64,000 bases of DNA from Bog-532 sp963732345 (GCA_963732345.1 CAVSZI010000013.1:124001-188000), one strand, 5' to 3'. Shown: positions 37,892-47,319, numbered from the stretch's first letter. Notes: generated by a model from the letters alone, not told the origin. Made by a program: numbers and translations.

Positions 37892-39091
37892 CTACAGATC
37901 GGGCATCAGGCCGTGCTCGGGGAAGACGGCCGACCGGGTGGCGAGGATGGCCCGGTCGACGGGATCGGACGGGTTGTATCCGGAGTCAAACCGGGCGAAC
38001 TCTGGCTCGATGCCGTCCGTCATGGTCTCTGGTGCTTCCCGGCCGGTACGGCGGGAGGCGTCCTCGCGCCAGGGCGCCGGGATACGCGCGCGGGGGTCAA
38101 TCGGGTACCCCGCCGCCTCGGCCAGCAGGAGCGTCCAGGTCCGGGGCACGACCTGAAGCAGCTCATAACCGCCGCCGCCGGTCAGCAGCCAGTGACCGCC
38201 CGCCACCTCGTGGGCCAGCTGGTGGATCGCCGCGTTGGCCACGCGCTGCGCGTCGATCGACAGCCGCAGGTCGGCCAGCGGATCAAGCCAGTGCGTATCA
38301 CAGCCGTGCTGGCTGACCAGCACATCCGGGCGGAACGCCCGCAGCAGGGGGGGCACCACGGCGTCGAAGGCCCGCAGCCACCCGGCGTCCCCGGTCCCGG
38401 CCGGAAGCGCCACGTTCACCGCGGATCCCGCCGCACCGGGGCCGCCCGTTTCCGATGGCCACCCGGTGCCCGGCCACAGTGTCGCCGGGTGCTCGTGCAG
38501 GCTGATCGTCAGCACGTTCGGGTTGTCGTAGAAGGCGGCCTGCACCCCGTCACCATGGTGCACGTCCACGTCGACGTAGGCGATCCGCCGGGCGCCCGCC
38601 TGGAGTAGCCAGTTGATCGCGATCGCCAGGTCGTTGTAGACGCAGAACCCGCTCGCGCTGTCGTGCATCGCGTGGTGCAGGCCGCCGGCAATGCTCGCGC
38701 CGTGCTGCGCCGCGCCCGACCACATGGCCCGGGCCGCCGCCAGGGTGGCCCCGGCGACCATCGCCGACGCGTCGTGCATGCCGGCGAACACGGGATTGTC
38801 CTCGTTGCCCAGGCCGTGCATTACCGCCGGGACGTCCGGCTCCGGGCCGCCCGGTTCCCGGCCGCCCGCATGCCGTACCGCGGCAATGTAACCCTGGTGG
38901 TGCGCCGTCTCCAGGTCCACTTGCGTGGCAGGCCCCGAGCGCTCGACCGACACCCCGGGGGCCGAGAGCACGCCGAACGCCCGGGCCAGCTCGATCGTCA
39001 GTTTCACCCGCGCGGGCGCCATCGGATGACCGGCCCCGAAGTCATAGCTCGCGAGCCGGTCATCCCAGGCCACGCACAATGTGCAGCTCAT
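37892..39091 (-). CDS. acuC: AcuC-type histone-deacetylase-family protein
   Basis: 399 aa class I/II deacetylase fold. HDAC motifs: GGLHHAMHDSASGFCVYND (His pair at about 139-140), YVDVDVHHGDGVQAAFY (metal-binding Asp-x-His and catalytic surroundings), SLHEHPATLWPGTG and LTGGGGYE. AcuC removes acetyl groups from proteins such as acetyl-CoA synthetase and thereby controls acetyl-CoA metabolism, which fits this carbon-storage locus. Residues 340-399 extend beyond the usual catalytic fold. 39 bases downstream of the SDR reductase on the same strand, probably co-transcribed. Confidence 0.9.
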   Translation of the reverse strand: MSCTLCVAWDDRLASYDFGAGHPMAPARVKLTIELARAFGVLSAPGVSVERSGPATQVDLETAHHQGYIAAVRHAGGREPGGPEPDVPAVMHGLGNEDNPVFAGMHDASAMVAGATLAAARAMWSGAAQHGASIAGGLHHAMHDSASGFCVYNDLAIAINWLLQAGARRIAYVDVDVHHGDGVQAAFYDNPNVLTISLHEHPATLWPGTGWPSETGGPGAAGSAVNVALPAGTGDAGWLRAFDAVVPPLLRAFRPDVLVSQHGCDTHWLDPLADLRLSIDAQRVANAAIHQLAHEVAGGHWLLTGGGGYELLQVVPRTWTLLLAEAAGYPIDPRARIPAPWREDASRRTGREAPETMTDGIEPEFARFDSGYNPSDPVDRAILATRSAVFPEHGLMPDL

Positions 39092-39130
39092 GGCCGGTCA
39101 GCACCAAGGCCGGTTAGCACCAAGGACCGA

Positions 39131-39892
39131 TCAGTTCAAAGGACCGCCGGCGACGTAGATGACCTGGCCGGAGACGAAGCCCGCGTCCTCGCCGACGAGG
39201 AAGGAGACAGCGGCCGCCACGTCAGCCGGCTGGCCGACCCGGTTTACCGGTATCTGCTTCTTGTAGGTCTCCACGAGATCCTCGAACGACATCTTCAGGC
39301 TGGTGGCCATGGCCGCGGTCATGTCGGTGGCGATGAAGTGCGGCCCGATCGCGTTCGCGGTGATCCCGAACTTGCCCAGTTCCTTGGCGAGCGTCTTGGT
39401 GAAGCCCTCCACGCCGGCCTTGGTGGCGGAATAGTTGGCCTGCCCGCGGTTGCCGAGCGCCGACGACGACGAGATGTTGACGATCCGCCCCCACTTCTGC
39501 TCGCTCATGTACTTCTGCGCCGCCCGGGTCATCAGGAACGGGCCGCGCAGGTTGACGTTCATGACCAGGTCCCATTGCTCGTCGGTCATCTTGAACAGCA
39601 TGGCGTCGCGGGTGATCCCGGCGTTGTTCACCAGCACCGTCGGCCCGCCGAGTTCGGCGGCTACCCGCTCGACCGCGGCGTTCACCTGATCGGTCTTGCT
39701 GACATCCGCGCCTACCGCGAGCGCCTTCCCGCCGGCGCTCTCGATCTCCTTCACCGTTCCCGCGCAGTCGGCCTCGTTCACATCGAGGACCGCCACGGCC
39801 ATCCCGTCCGCGGCCAGCCGCTTGGCTATCCCGGCCCCGATCCCGCGCGCGGCTCCGGTCACGATGGCAACTCGTTGCGTCTCCTGTGACAT
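39131..39892 (-). CDS. SDR-family 3-oxoacyl/acetoacetyl-CoA reductase
   Basis: 253 aa from the ATG at 39892, with AGAGGAGAGG upstream. Classical SDR: cofactor motif VTGAARGIGAGIA, NNAG at about 89, catalytic Ser in SSSSALGNRGQ, and YSATK with the catalytic Tyr/Lys. It is FabG-like, and the 10-kb neighbourhood with thiolase and phaC makes acetoacetyl-CoA reductase (PhaB function) the likely job. An NADPH preference cannot be proven, although Arg follows the Gly-rich motif. Upstream lies a pair of GGGACT-type sites. Confidence 0.88.
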   Translation of the reverse strand: MSQETQRVAIVTGAARGIGAGIAKRLAADGMAVAVLDVNEADCAGTVKEIESAGGKALAVGADVSKTDQVNAAVERVAAELGGPTVLVNNAGITRDAMLFKMTDEQWDLVMNVNLRGPFLMTRAAQKYMSEQKWGRIVNISSSSALGNRGQANYSATKAGVEGFTKTLAKELGKFGITANAIGPHFIATDMTAAMATSLKMSFEDLVETYKKQIPVNRVGQPADVAAAVSFLVGEDAGFVSGQVIYVAGGPLN

Positions 39893-39989
39893 ATCCGTAC
39901 CTCTCCTCTGGCCGGGGCCGCCCGCACCGGGCTGGCCCACCGGCCGGTCGACTCGGCTGTATCTTCGGTCGCGCGCCAGTCTCCGGAAA

Positions 39990-40025
39990 GGGACTTTGTG
40001 CCCTGCCTTACCGGGAAACTGGCCC
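39990..40025. promoter_or_regulatory. Possible DevR/DosR-like binding sites
   Basis: GGGACTTTGTGCCCT (39990-40004) and GGGAAACTGGCCC (40013-40025) lie about 100 bases upstream of the SDR start. The first resembles the DosR/DevR consensus half sites GGGACT...GYCCC; the second is a weaker version. In actinobacteria this regulator controls hypoxia and stationary-phase genes. Assignment is by eye. Confidence 0.4.
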
Positions 40026-40139
40026 GGGGGGCCAGTCCGGCGGGGATTCGCCCCCGTTTGGCCGGCACCGTCAGCGGGTATAACGCATCTAGATTCATGC
40101 CAGCCCCAGACCCGGCATGCGCTCGATCAGTGAGGATCT

Positions 40140-40673
40140 ATGCGATTGCTACGGCCCGGCCCAATACGTCCTGAGGTGACCGAAGAGCTCGTCAGCATCG
40201 ACGGCCAGCAGATGCGCGTCTCGGTACGCGTCCTGGCGCGGATGGCCACGCCCCGGCGCTACACCGACGTCGGGTATCTCGGGCGTGCCGCCCCGTCCCT
40301 GTACGGCGGGTCCGCGCGGACCGACCCGGAGGGCGTCGGCGCCCTGATGCACGGGAACAACCACGCCGCGCAGTCCCGCGGCTACTTCTACCAGCTCACC
40401 GCAGCGGCCGACTGGACCAGCGTGCCGTTCCTGCCGTTCCTGCGGCAGCCGACGCTGATCATGTCCGGAGACGACGACCCGATCATCCCGCTGGCCAACG
40501 CCAAGGTGATGCACCGGCTCATCCCGGACTCGCGGCTGCACGTGTTCAGCGGTGGCCATCTCGAGCTGATCACCCGGGCCGGCGAGCTGGCGCCGGTGGT
40601 CGAGCGCTTCCTGAACGCGGACGGTACCGGCGGCCCGCGGTCCGGCCGCTTCCGGCACCGGCTCGCCGATTAA
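40140..40673 (+). pseudogene. PHA depolymerase-like alpha/beta hydrolase, N-terminally truncated
   Basis: 177 codons matching the C-terminal two-thirds of mcl-PhaZ-type hydrolases: TPRRYTDVGYLGRAAPSLYG, then SRGYFYQLTAAADWTSVPFL. RQPTLIMSGDDDPIIPLANA holds the acid and SGGHLEL the triad His. The N-terminal strand order and the GxSxG nucleophile are absent, so it cannot hydrolyse polymer as written. An ATG at 40140 exists without a convincing ribosome-binding site. Either a remnant of the locus' own depolymerase or a regulatory leftover. Confidence 0.7.
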
Positions 40674-40689
40674 CCTTCCAGGCTCTCCA

Positions 40690-40829
40690 GGTGGTCGGGC
40701 ATCGACGCGGCCGCGGCCAGCGCGCAGGTGTTCCGCGGGGTTCCCGGCACGGCCTTCTCCCGCATCGACCTGTCCGGTGACGGCCCGACGGTCACCGTCA
40801 TCCCGGTTCCCCTGGCGGCCGCGGGCTGA
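40690..40829 (+). pseudogene. Unrecognised gene tail
   Basis: An in-frame segment with good coding character (QVFRGVPGTAFSRIDLSGDG, then PTVTVIPVPLAAAG) ends at the TGA at 40827-40829. It has no start and follows the phaZ remnant in a different frame. It looks like the C-terminal end of a lost protein; I cannot name the family. Confidence 0.4.
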
Positions 40830-40880
40830 GCGCGGGCCCCGGGAGGCGCGTTAGCTGAGCGCGGGCGTACGGTCAGGCGT

Positions 40881-41561
40881 ATGCGCATCGTCATCGCGGG
40901 CGGACATGGCCAGATCGCGCTGCGGCTAGAGCGGCTGCTCGCCGGGCGCGGGGACGAGGTCACGGGCATCATCCGCAAGCCCGAGCAGGCGGGCGACCTG
41001 CGGGCGGCGGGCGCGGAGCCCGCGGTCTGCGACCTGGAGTCGGCGGCGCTCGCGGACGTCGAACGGCTCCTGCAGGGGGCGGACGCGGCCGTCTTCGCGG
41101 CGGGTGCGGGCCCGGGCAGTGGAGCGGAGCGCAAGGACACGGTGGACCGGCAGGCGTGCTCGCTGCTGGCGGACGCCGCCGAAGCGGCCGGGGTGCGGCG
41201 TTTCCTCGTCGTCTCCAGCGTGGGGGCCGGCCGCGAGCCCCCGGCGGGCACTGATCCGGTCTTCGCCGCTTACCTGCGGGCCAAGGGGGCGGCGGACGCC
41301 GACGTCCGCGCGCGGGCCGGGCTCGACTGGACCATCCTGCGGCCGGGCCCGCTGACCAACGACCCGGGCACCGGGCGGGTGAGCCTCGCGGAGAGCACGG
41401 GACGCGGGGCGGTCACGCGGGACGACGTAGCCGCCGTGCTGGTGGCCATGCTGGACGAGCCGGGCACGGCCGGCCGGACGCTGGAGCTCACCGGCGGCGA
41501 TGCGCCAATCGGGGACGCGGTCCGGAGGGCCGAGAGCGGACGGCCAGCAGGCTCGAGCTGA
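40881..41561 (+). CDS. NAD(P)-binding SDR, NmrA/atypical-SDR type
   Basis: 226 aa. Rossmann start MRIVIAGGHGQIALRLERLL has a GGxGxI nucleotide motif of atypical SDRs. VVSSVGAG and the YLRAKGAAD Tyr-x3-Lys-type pair follow, then LDWTILRPGPLTNDPGTG and an RDDVAAVLVAML end, all typical of YwnB/NmrA-like NAD(P)H-binding proteins. No membrane segment. Substrate unknown. 12 bases upstream of the methyltransferase, likely one operon. Confidence 0.85.
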   Translation: MRIVIAGGHGQIALRLERLLAGRGDEVTGIIRKPEQAGDLRAAGAEPAVCDLESAALADVERLLQGADAAVFAAGAGPGSGAERKDTVDRQACSLLADAAEAAGVRRFLVVSSVGAGREPPAGTDPVFAAYLRAKGAADADVRARAGLDWTILRPGPLTNDPGTGRVSLAESTGRGAVTRDDVAAVLVAMLDEPGTAGRTLELTGGDAPIGDAVRRAESGRPAGSS

Positions 41562-41572
41562 CGGGCGCTTCT

Positions 41573-42427
41573 ATGGAACACCATCACCACCAGCACGGTC
41601 CGGCGGCCGAGCCGGACGAGGCGGCCATGGCCGAGCTCCTTGACCTGGACGCCGAGGTCCTGCACTCCTACCTGTCCGAGGTGACCGCCTGGATCGATGC
41701 GCTGGCCGCTGAGCCGCCGCACCGGATCCTCGACCTGGGCAGCGGAACCGGTACCGGCGCCCTCGCCCTGGTCCGGCGCTTCCCGGCGGCCGACATCATC
41801 GCCGTGGACAAGTCCGCGCCACTGCTGCACCACCTCAGCGGCAAAGCCCGCGCTCTGGGCGTGGCCTGCCGGATCCGGATCGTCCCGGCGGACCTGGACG
41901 CGGCGTGGCCGGCCATCGGTTCGGTGGACCTGGCGTGGGCGTCCAGCTCCCTGCACCACATGGCCGATCCCGATCGCGTCCTCGCCGAGGTCTTCGGCGC
42001 GATCCGCCCCGGCGGGCTGCTGGCCGTCGCCGAACTGGGCTCCTTCCCGCGCTTCCTGCCTGACGACATCGGAATCGGCCGCCCGGGGCTCGAAGCACGC
42101 GGCCACGCCGCCCTGGCCGAAGCCGTGGCCAGCGAGGTACCGCATCTGGGCTCCGACTGGGGCCCCCGCCTGACCAGGGCCGGCTTCACCATCGAGGCCG
42201 AGCGGACCTTCACCATCGATCTGGAGCCGCCGCTGCCCGCCGCCACCGCCCGCTACGCCCAGGCGTCCCTGCGGCGCATCCGGCCCAGCCTCGACGGCCG
42301 GATGAGCGCCGACGACCTGGCCGCGCTCGGCACCCTCATCGACAGCGACGGACCCGATAGCGTCCTGCGGCGCGACGACCTCACCGTCCGCACCACGAGA
42401 ACCGTCTGGGCCGCCCGGCGCCCCTGA
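41573..42427 (+). CDS. Class I SAM-dependent methyltransferase
   Basis: 284 aa. Unusual His-rich start MEHHHHQHGPAAEP, possibly metal-binding. SAM motif I ILDLGSGTGTGALAL (about 53-67), acidic residue in IIAVDKS, motif ASSSLHHMADPDRVLAEV and post-motif GGLLAVAELGS. C-terminal helical region with DDLTVRTTRTVWAARR. Substrate unknown; the family includes small-molecule and lipid methylases. Separated by 11 bases from the SDR upstream. Confidence 0.85.
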   Translation: MEHHHHQHGPAAEPDEAAMAELLDLDAEVLHSYLSEVTAWIDALAAEPPHRILDLGSGTGTGALALVRRFPAADIIAVDKSAPLLHHLSGKARALGVACRIRIVPADLDAAWPAIGSVDLAWASSSLHHMADPDRVLAEVFGAIRPGGLLAVAELGSFPRFLPDDIGIGRPGLEARGHAALAEAVASEVPHLGSDWGPRLTRAGFTIEAERTFTIDLEPPLPAATARYAQASLRRIRPSLDGRMSADDLAALGTLIDSDGPDSVLRRDDLTVRTTRTVWAARRP

Positions 42428-42566
42428 CTCGCCCACCGCGCCGGGGGCGCCCGGGGACTGCGCCGCCGCGCCCCCGGCCCGCCGATGCGGAAAGCGTTGT
42501 CAGTGCATACGACTGAGCTGAGAATGCTGCCCAGATCGGCGGAACAGGCGGCCGGACGGGAGCGTT

Positions 42567-42597
42567 CCACCTAAGTGTTGATATGAGACTTAGGTGG
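42567..42597. promoter_or_regulatory. Inverted repeat just upstream of uvrA
   Basis: CCACCTAAGT / ACTTAGGTGG, a perfect 10-bp palindrome with an 11-base spacer, ending 10 bases before the GTG at 42608. It is not the actinobacterial SOS box. It may be an operator or a hairpin covering the translation start. Confidence 0.55.
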
Positions 42598-42607
42598 GCG
42601 CCGGTGG

Positions 42608-45495
42608 GTGCCCGGAAAGCTGGACGTGAACAACCGCCTGATTGTCCGGGGCGCCCGCGAGCACAACCTCAAGAACGTCCATCTCGACCTCCCCCGCGAC
42701 GCGATGATCGTGTTCACCGGGCTGTCCGGATCGGGGAAGTCGAGCCTCGCGTTCGACACGATCTCCGCCGAGGGCCAGCGTCGCTACGTTGAGTCATTGT
42801 CAACGTACGCACGGCAATTCCTCGGGCAGCTGGACAAGCCGGACGTCGACGCCATCGAGGGCCTGCTGCCGGCCGTGTCGATCGACCAGAAGCCGCATTC
42901 GGCGAGCCCCCGGTCGACGGTCGGCACGATCACGGAGATCTACGACTTCCTGCGCCTGCTCTGGGCGCGGATTGGGCAGCCGCACTGCCCGGTGTGCGGC
43001 GAGCCGGTCAACCGGCGGACGCCGCAGCAGATCGTGGACGACCTGCTGGGCCGGCCGAAGGGGCCCGGTTCTACGTTCTCGCTACGGTCACCCCCGACGA
43101 TGAGGACGGGTACGCCGGGCTGTTCGGCGACCTGCGGGCCAAGGGGTACGCCCGGGTCCGGGTCGACGGCACCGTGTACCCGCTGACCGAGGTGCCGGCG
43201 CTGGATGACCAGGAGCCGCGCACCGTCGAGGTGGTCGTGGACCGGCTGACGGTGAAGGCGTCGAGCCGGGCACGGCTGACCGATTCGGTGGAGACCGCGC
43301 TGAAGCTCGCCGACGGCCGGATGACGGCCAGCTTCGTGGATCTGCCCGAGGGCGATCCGGACCGCGAGAACCGCTACAGCGAACGTCTGGCCTGCCCGAA
43401 CGGCCATCCGCTGACGATCGACGAGCTCGGGCCGCGGTCGTTCTCGTTCAACTCGCCGTTCGGCGCGTGCCCGGTCTGCGACGGCCTGGGCACCCGCCGC
43501 GAGACAGACCCGGACCTGGTCGTCCCGGACGGGAGCCTGTCGCTGGCACGGGGAGCGATCGCGCCCTGGGCCGGCTGGAAGGATCGCGGGTACTTCCAGC
43601 GGCTGCTGCGGGCTACGGCCGACGCGGGCGGGTTCGGCATGGACACCCCGTGGGACGAGCTGACGGACGCGGCACGGCAGGCCGTGCTGCACGGCACCGG
43701 CCATCGAGTCCACGTCAGCTACCGCACCCGGGCCGGTCGGGAACGGTCCTACTACGTTCGTTTCGAAGGGGTATTGCCCTGGATCGAGCGGCGCTACGCC
43801 GGGGCGGAGCCGGACGGCGCGGGTGAGACGTACGAGGCTTTCACGCGGGCGGCGCCGTGCCCGGCGTGCGGCGGGGCGCGCCTGGCGCCCGAGATCCTGG
43901 CGGTGACGGTGGGCGGCCGCTCGATCGCGGACCTGGCGGCGCGGCCGGTCCGGGAGGCGGCCGAGTGGCTGCGGGCGCTGGCGCTGAGCCCGCGCGAGCA
44001 GCTGATCGCGGACCGGCCGCTGAGCGAGATCCAGGCGCGCCTGGGCTTCCTGGCCGACGTCGGGCTGGGGTACCTCTCGCTGGACCGGCCGGCCGCGACG
44101 CTGGCCGGCGGCGAGGCGCAGCGGATCCGGCTCGCGACACAGATCGGGTCCGGCCTGACCGGGGTGCTGTACGTGCTGGACGAGCCGTCGATCGGCCTGC
44201 ACCAGCGCGACAACCAGCGGCTGATCGAGACGCTGACGCGGCTGCGTGACCTGGGGAACACGCTGATCGTGGTCGAGCACGACGAGGACACGATCGCGGC
44301 GGCGGACTGGGTGGTGGACATCGGCCCGCAGGCCGGCGAGCGCGGCGGCCGGGTCGTGGTCAGCGGCACGGTCGAGGATCTGAGAAAGTCGCCGGAGTCG
44401 ATCACCGGGGCGTACCTGTCCGGGCGCACCGGGATCGACGTGCCGGCCACACGACGGCCGCGGCGCAGGGGCCGCGAGCTGGTCGTCGAGGGCGGGCGCG
44501 AGCACAACCTGCGCGGCATCGACGTCGCGTTCCCGCTGGGCTGCTTCGTGGCGGTGACGGGGGTGTCCGGATCCGGCAAATCATCGCTGGTCAACAACAT
44601 CGTCTATCCGGTACTGGCCAACCAGATCAACGGAACGAGACTGCCGCGGGGCCGTCACACCCGGATCACGGGAATCGGCCAGCTCGACAAGGTGGTCGGC
44701 GTCGACCAGTCGCCGATCGGGCGCAGCCCGCGGTCGAACCCGGCGACGTACACCGGCGTGTTCGACTACATCCGCGAGCTGTTCGCCGAGACGACGGCGG
44801 CGAAGGTCCGCGGTTACCGGCCGGGCCGGTTCTCCTTCAACGTCAAGGGCGGCCGGTGCGAGAGCTGCGCGGGTGAGGGCACGATCCGGATCGGGATGGA
44901 CTTCCTGCCGGACGTCTACGTCCCGTGCGAGGTGTGCCACGGCGCCCGGTACAACCGGGACACGCTCGAGGTGCGCTACAAGGGCAAGACGATCAGCGAG
45001 GTCCTCGACATGCCGATCGCCGACGCCGCGGAGTTCTTCGGGCCGGTCGAGCGGATCGCCCGGCGGCTGCGCGCGCTGGTCGAGGTCGGGCTCGGGTACG
45101 TGCGGCTGGGCCAGCCGGCGCCAACGCTGTCCGGCGGTGAGGCGCAGCGCGTGAAGCTGGCCGCCGAGCTGCAGAGGCGTTCCACCGGCCGGACCATCTA
45201 CCTGCTGGACGAGCCGACGACCGGCCTGCACGCCGAGGACGTGCGCAAGCTGCTCGGCGTGCTGCATTCGCTGGTCGACCTGGGCAACACCGTGCTGGTC
45301 ATCGAGCACAATCTCGATGTGATCAAGACGGCCGACTGGGTCGTCGACCTGGGCCCGGAGGGCGGCCCGGACGGCGGGATGGTCGTCGCCGAGGGCACCC
45401 CGGAACAGGTGGCTTCGGCCGCGGAGTCGCGCACCGGGCAGTTCCTGCGGGCCAAGCTCGCCGGCGAATCCCGGCATTGGGCGCGAGCCGCCTGA
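42608..45495 (+). pseudogene. uvrA: Excinuclease ABC subunit A with a single frameshift
   Basis: Two overlapping frames make one UvrA of about 960 aa. Frame 1 (42608 to about 43055) has Walker A GLSGSGKSSLAFDT, AEGQRRYVESLSTYARQFLG and the CPVCGEPV zinc motif. Frame 2 (about 43055-45495) has ACPVCDGLGTRR zinc binding, the LAGGEAQRIRLA signature, DEPSIGLHQRD, the second Walker A GVSGSGKSS, CESCAGEG...CEVCHG zinc fingers, LSGGEAQRVKLA and DEPTTGLHAEDV. The shift sits in CCGGCCGAAGGGG (43051-43063): adding one base joins DLLGRP to EGARFYVL. All functional motifs are otherwise intact, so this is either a very recent mutation or a consensus error. UvrA recognises DNA damage in nucleotide excision repair. 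Confidence 0.88.
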
Positions 45496-45629
45496 TTCGG
45501 GGCTGTGACTGTGTTTCTCACCCGTGTCGGGTGATGCCGTTGATTCGCGGCCGGCGCATGCTGAGCCCGCCCTGGGCCGCGGCTACGGACCAGGTCGCTA
45601 ACGGCAACTCCCGGCGTGAAGGAGAACGA

Positions 45630-45878
45630 ATGTCACTCGCGGCTGCGTCATCTTCTTACCCGCTCCTGAACATCTTCTGGACGACGTTCGAGATCTTCCT
45701 GTGGGTGCTCTGGTTCTGGGTCCTGATCACGGTGTTCATTGACATCTTCCGCAGCCCTGACCTGTCCGGCGGGGCCAAGGCCCTGTGGTTCCTGTTCGTG
45801 CTGTTCATCCCGCTGATCGGCGTGGTGGTCTACCTCATCGTGCGCGGCACCTCGATGCACGATCGGTCCGTTTGGTAA
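45630..45878 (+). CDS. PLDc_N-domain small membrane protein
   Basis: 82 aa from the ATG at 45630, with GGAGAA upstream. Two membrane helices (about 12-35 and 50-70) flank DIFRSPDLSGGAKALWFLFV, the hallmark of the phospholipase-D-nuclease N-terminal (PLDc_N) family. It is a short stand-alone member with the IPLIGVVVYLIVRG second helix. Function unknown, possibly stress- or membrane-associated. Confidence 0.85.
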   Translation: MSLAAASSSYPLLNIFWTTFEIFLWVLWFWVLITVFIDIFRSPDLSGGAKALWFLFVLFIPLIGVVVYLIVRGTSMHDRSVW

Positions 45879-45959
45879 GCCCGCCGATGGGCTGGGCCTT
45901 TCGCGGTTGCGTCCAGCAAGCTGGCCCGAACCCACTCCGTATCCAGCCGGTGGCGCTGG

Positions 45960-46391
45960 TCACGAGCATTTGCCTGATGCGGCGCTTTGCAGCGCGCTGG
46001 CCGAGTCCTTCACCTGGGTGATCGACGAGGCAACCGCGGTGGCTGCGGTCAGGGGCGGCTGGCCCTTCGCGGACTTGATCGCGTTCTCCAGGCTGGACAG
46101 TGAGTTTTGCAGTGCCGTGGTCTGCGATGGGTATGCGGACTTCGCGTCGGCGGCGAACGTTCTGGCGTTGGTCTGGACGCTGGTCAGTGCGGTCTGCAGG
46201 GAGCTGAGGCCGTTTTTGACAACGTTGACGTCGCCGAGGTTGCTGACCGAGGTCTTGAGGTTGGTGGCGTCGGCGCAGTAGGCAGGCTTGCTGCTGCTGC
46301 ACCCGGCGGCCAGCCCGGACAGGACCGGGATCAAGACGGCCGCCGGGATCAGCAGCCTTTTGCGCGCGCCGGGCCGGTGAACAAACCTCAT
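45960..46391 (-). CDS. Putative lipoprotein
   Basis: 143 aa. Basic N-terminus, hydrophobic stretch and lipobox LAAGC with Cys31 as the likely lipidation site. The mature part is Ser/Thr/Ala-rich and predicted as long helices (SLQTALTSVQTNARTFAADA), with Cys at 39 and 142 that could pair. No enzymatic motif. The helical-bundle character resembles cell-envelope lipoproteins of unknown role. Downstream of the DUF1269-type gene on the same strand. Confidence 0.7.
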   Translation of the reverse strand: MRFVHRPGARKRLLIPAAVLIPVLSGLAAGCSSSKPAYCADATNLKTSVSNLGDVNVVKNGLSSLQTALTSVQTNARTFAADAKSAYPSQTTALQNSLSSLENAIKSAKGQPPLTAATAVASSITQVKDSASALQSAASGKCS

Positions 46392-46460
46392 GTGTCCTCC
46401 CGAGTGCCGATGTTGCGGCCTGCCGGGCCCCAGCCGCGCGCCGGACGGGGCCCGGCTTCG

Positions 46461-46971
46461 TCAGCTGACTTCGGTGGCGGCTTCCTGGACGGCCTGGTCG
46501 ACGTCCTTCTTGCTCACATCGAGTTCCTTGGCCACGTGCTTTTCGGCCTTCAATTGCGCCTTCGCCACCGCCTGCTGCAGGGTGCTCTCGCCGACGATGA
46601 TGAGAGCGGCCTGCCCGTCGTCGATGATGTCCCCGAATTCCTTGACGTCGGCCCGGGACATGCCGCGCCACAGGTGGCCGCCGATCCCGCCGACCGCCGC
46701 GCCGACGATGGCGGAGCCGATGATGGCGGGCGGGAACAAGATGCCGACGACGGCACCGACGGCGGCGCCGCCCCAGGCCCCGTGCCGGGTCGCCATCTCA
46801 TCCTTGTTGACGTGGACCTTGCCGGCGGCGTCTTTGGTGATCACGGCGGCGTCGTAGGTGCCGACCGCCCCCGCCGCGTGCAGGTCCTTGACGACGTCGT
46901 AGTCGGCGCCGCGCCATCGCCTCGTCCGGATAGGTGCCGATATAAATGAAAACCGCATCAGCCTTCGCCAT
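46461..46971 (-). pseudogene. DUF1269-type protein with a one-base frameshift
   Basis: The ATG at 46971 (GGAGAGACGAT upstream) begins MAKADAVFIYIGTYPDEAMA. In the neighbouring frame the gene resumes as DYDVVKDLHAAGAVGTYDAA, then GAWGGAAVGAVVGILFPPAI, the glycine-zipper membrane segment of the family. The shift is in GCGCGGCGCC near 46906-46915, where one extra base separates the halves. Without it the protein would be about 169 aa. Related to stress-associated DUF1269/general-stress proteins. Either disrupted or a consensus error. Confidence 0.75.
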
Positions 46972-47108
46972 ATCGTCTCTCCTTCGAGCTTCTCGCTGAA
47001 AGGCCAGGATGAGCCCTGGCGGCATGGCCGGGCTTCACCCCCTGAGGGTGAAGCCCGGCCGGCCTCCCGGAACGGTCAGCGCACCAAGCTCATAACCGTT
47101 CTTTCGTC

Positions 47109-47319
47109 ACAGACCGAACTCGGCGCGCTGCTGGTCAGGGACGAGGTCGGCGTATCCGGGATGGCGGGCGATCCAGTCCCGCAGGAACGGGCAGTACGGA
47201 AGCACGCCGAGCCCGCGTTTGCGGGCGTCGTCGAGGGTGGCGCTGGCCAGGCGCCCGGCCACACCCTGGCCCCGGAACCGGCCGTCCGTCTCCGTGTGCA
47301 GGAAGATGATCGTGTTCCC
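47109..47319 (-). pseudogene. Small GNAT acetyltransferase, C-terminal part (interrupted by IS607 element)
   Basis: From GNTIIFLHTETDGRFRGQGV to a stop at 47109, containing the acetyl-CoA-binding GRFRGQGVAG loop and YCPFLRDWIARHP. This is the end of the short (about 100-aa) GNAT_acetyltransf_2/CG family. Joining it to the part at 49259-49352 gives a perfect 101-aa reading frame. Confidence 0.88.
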
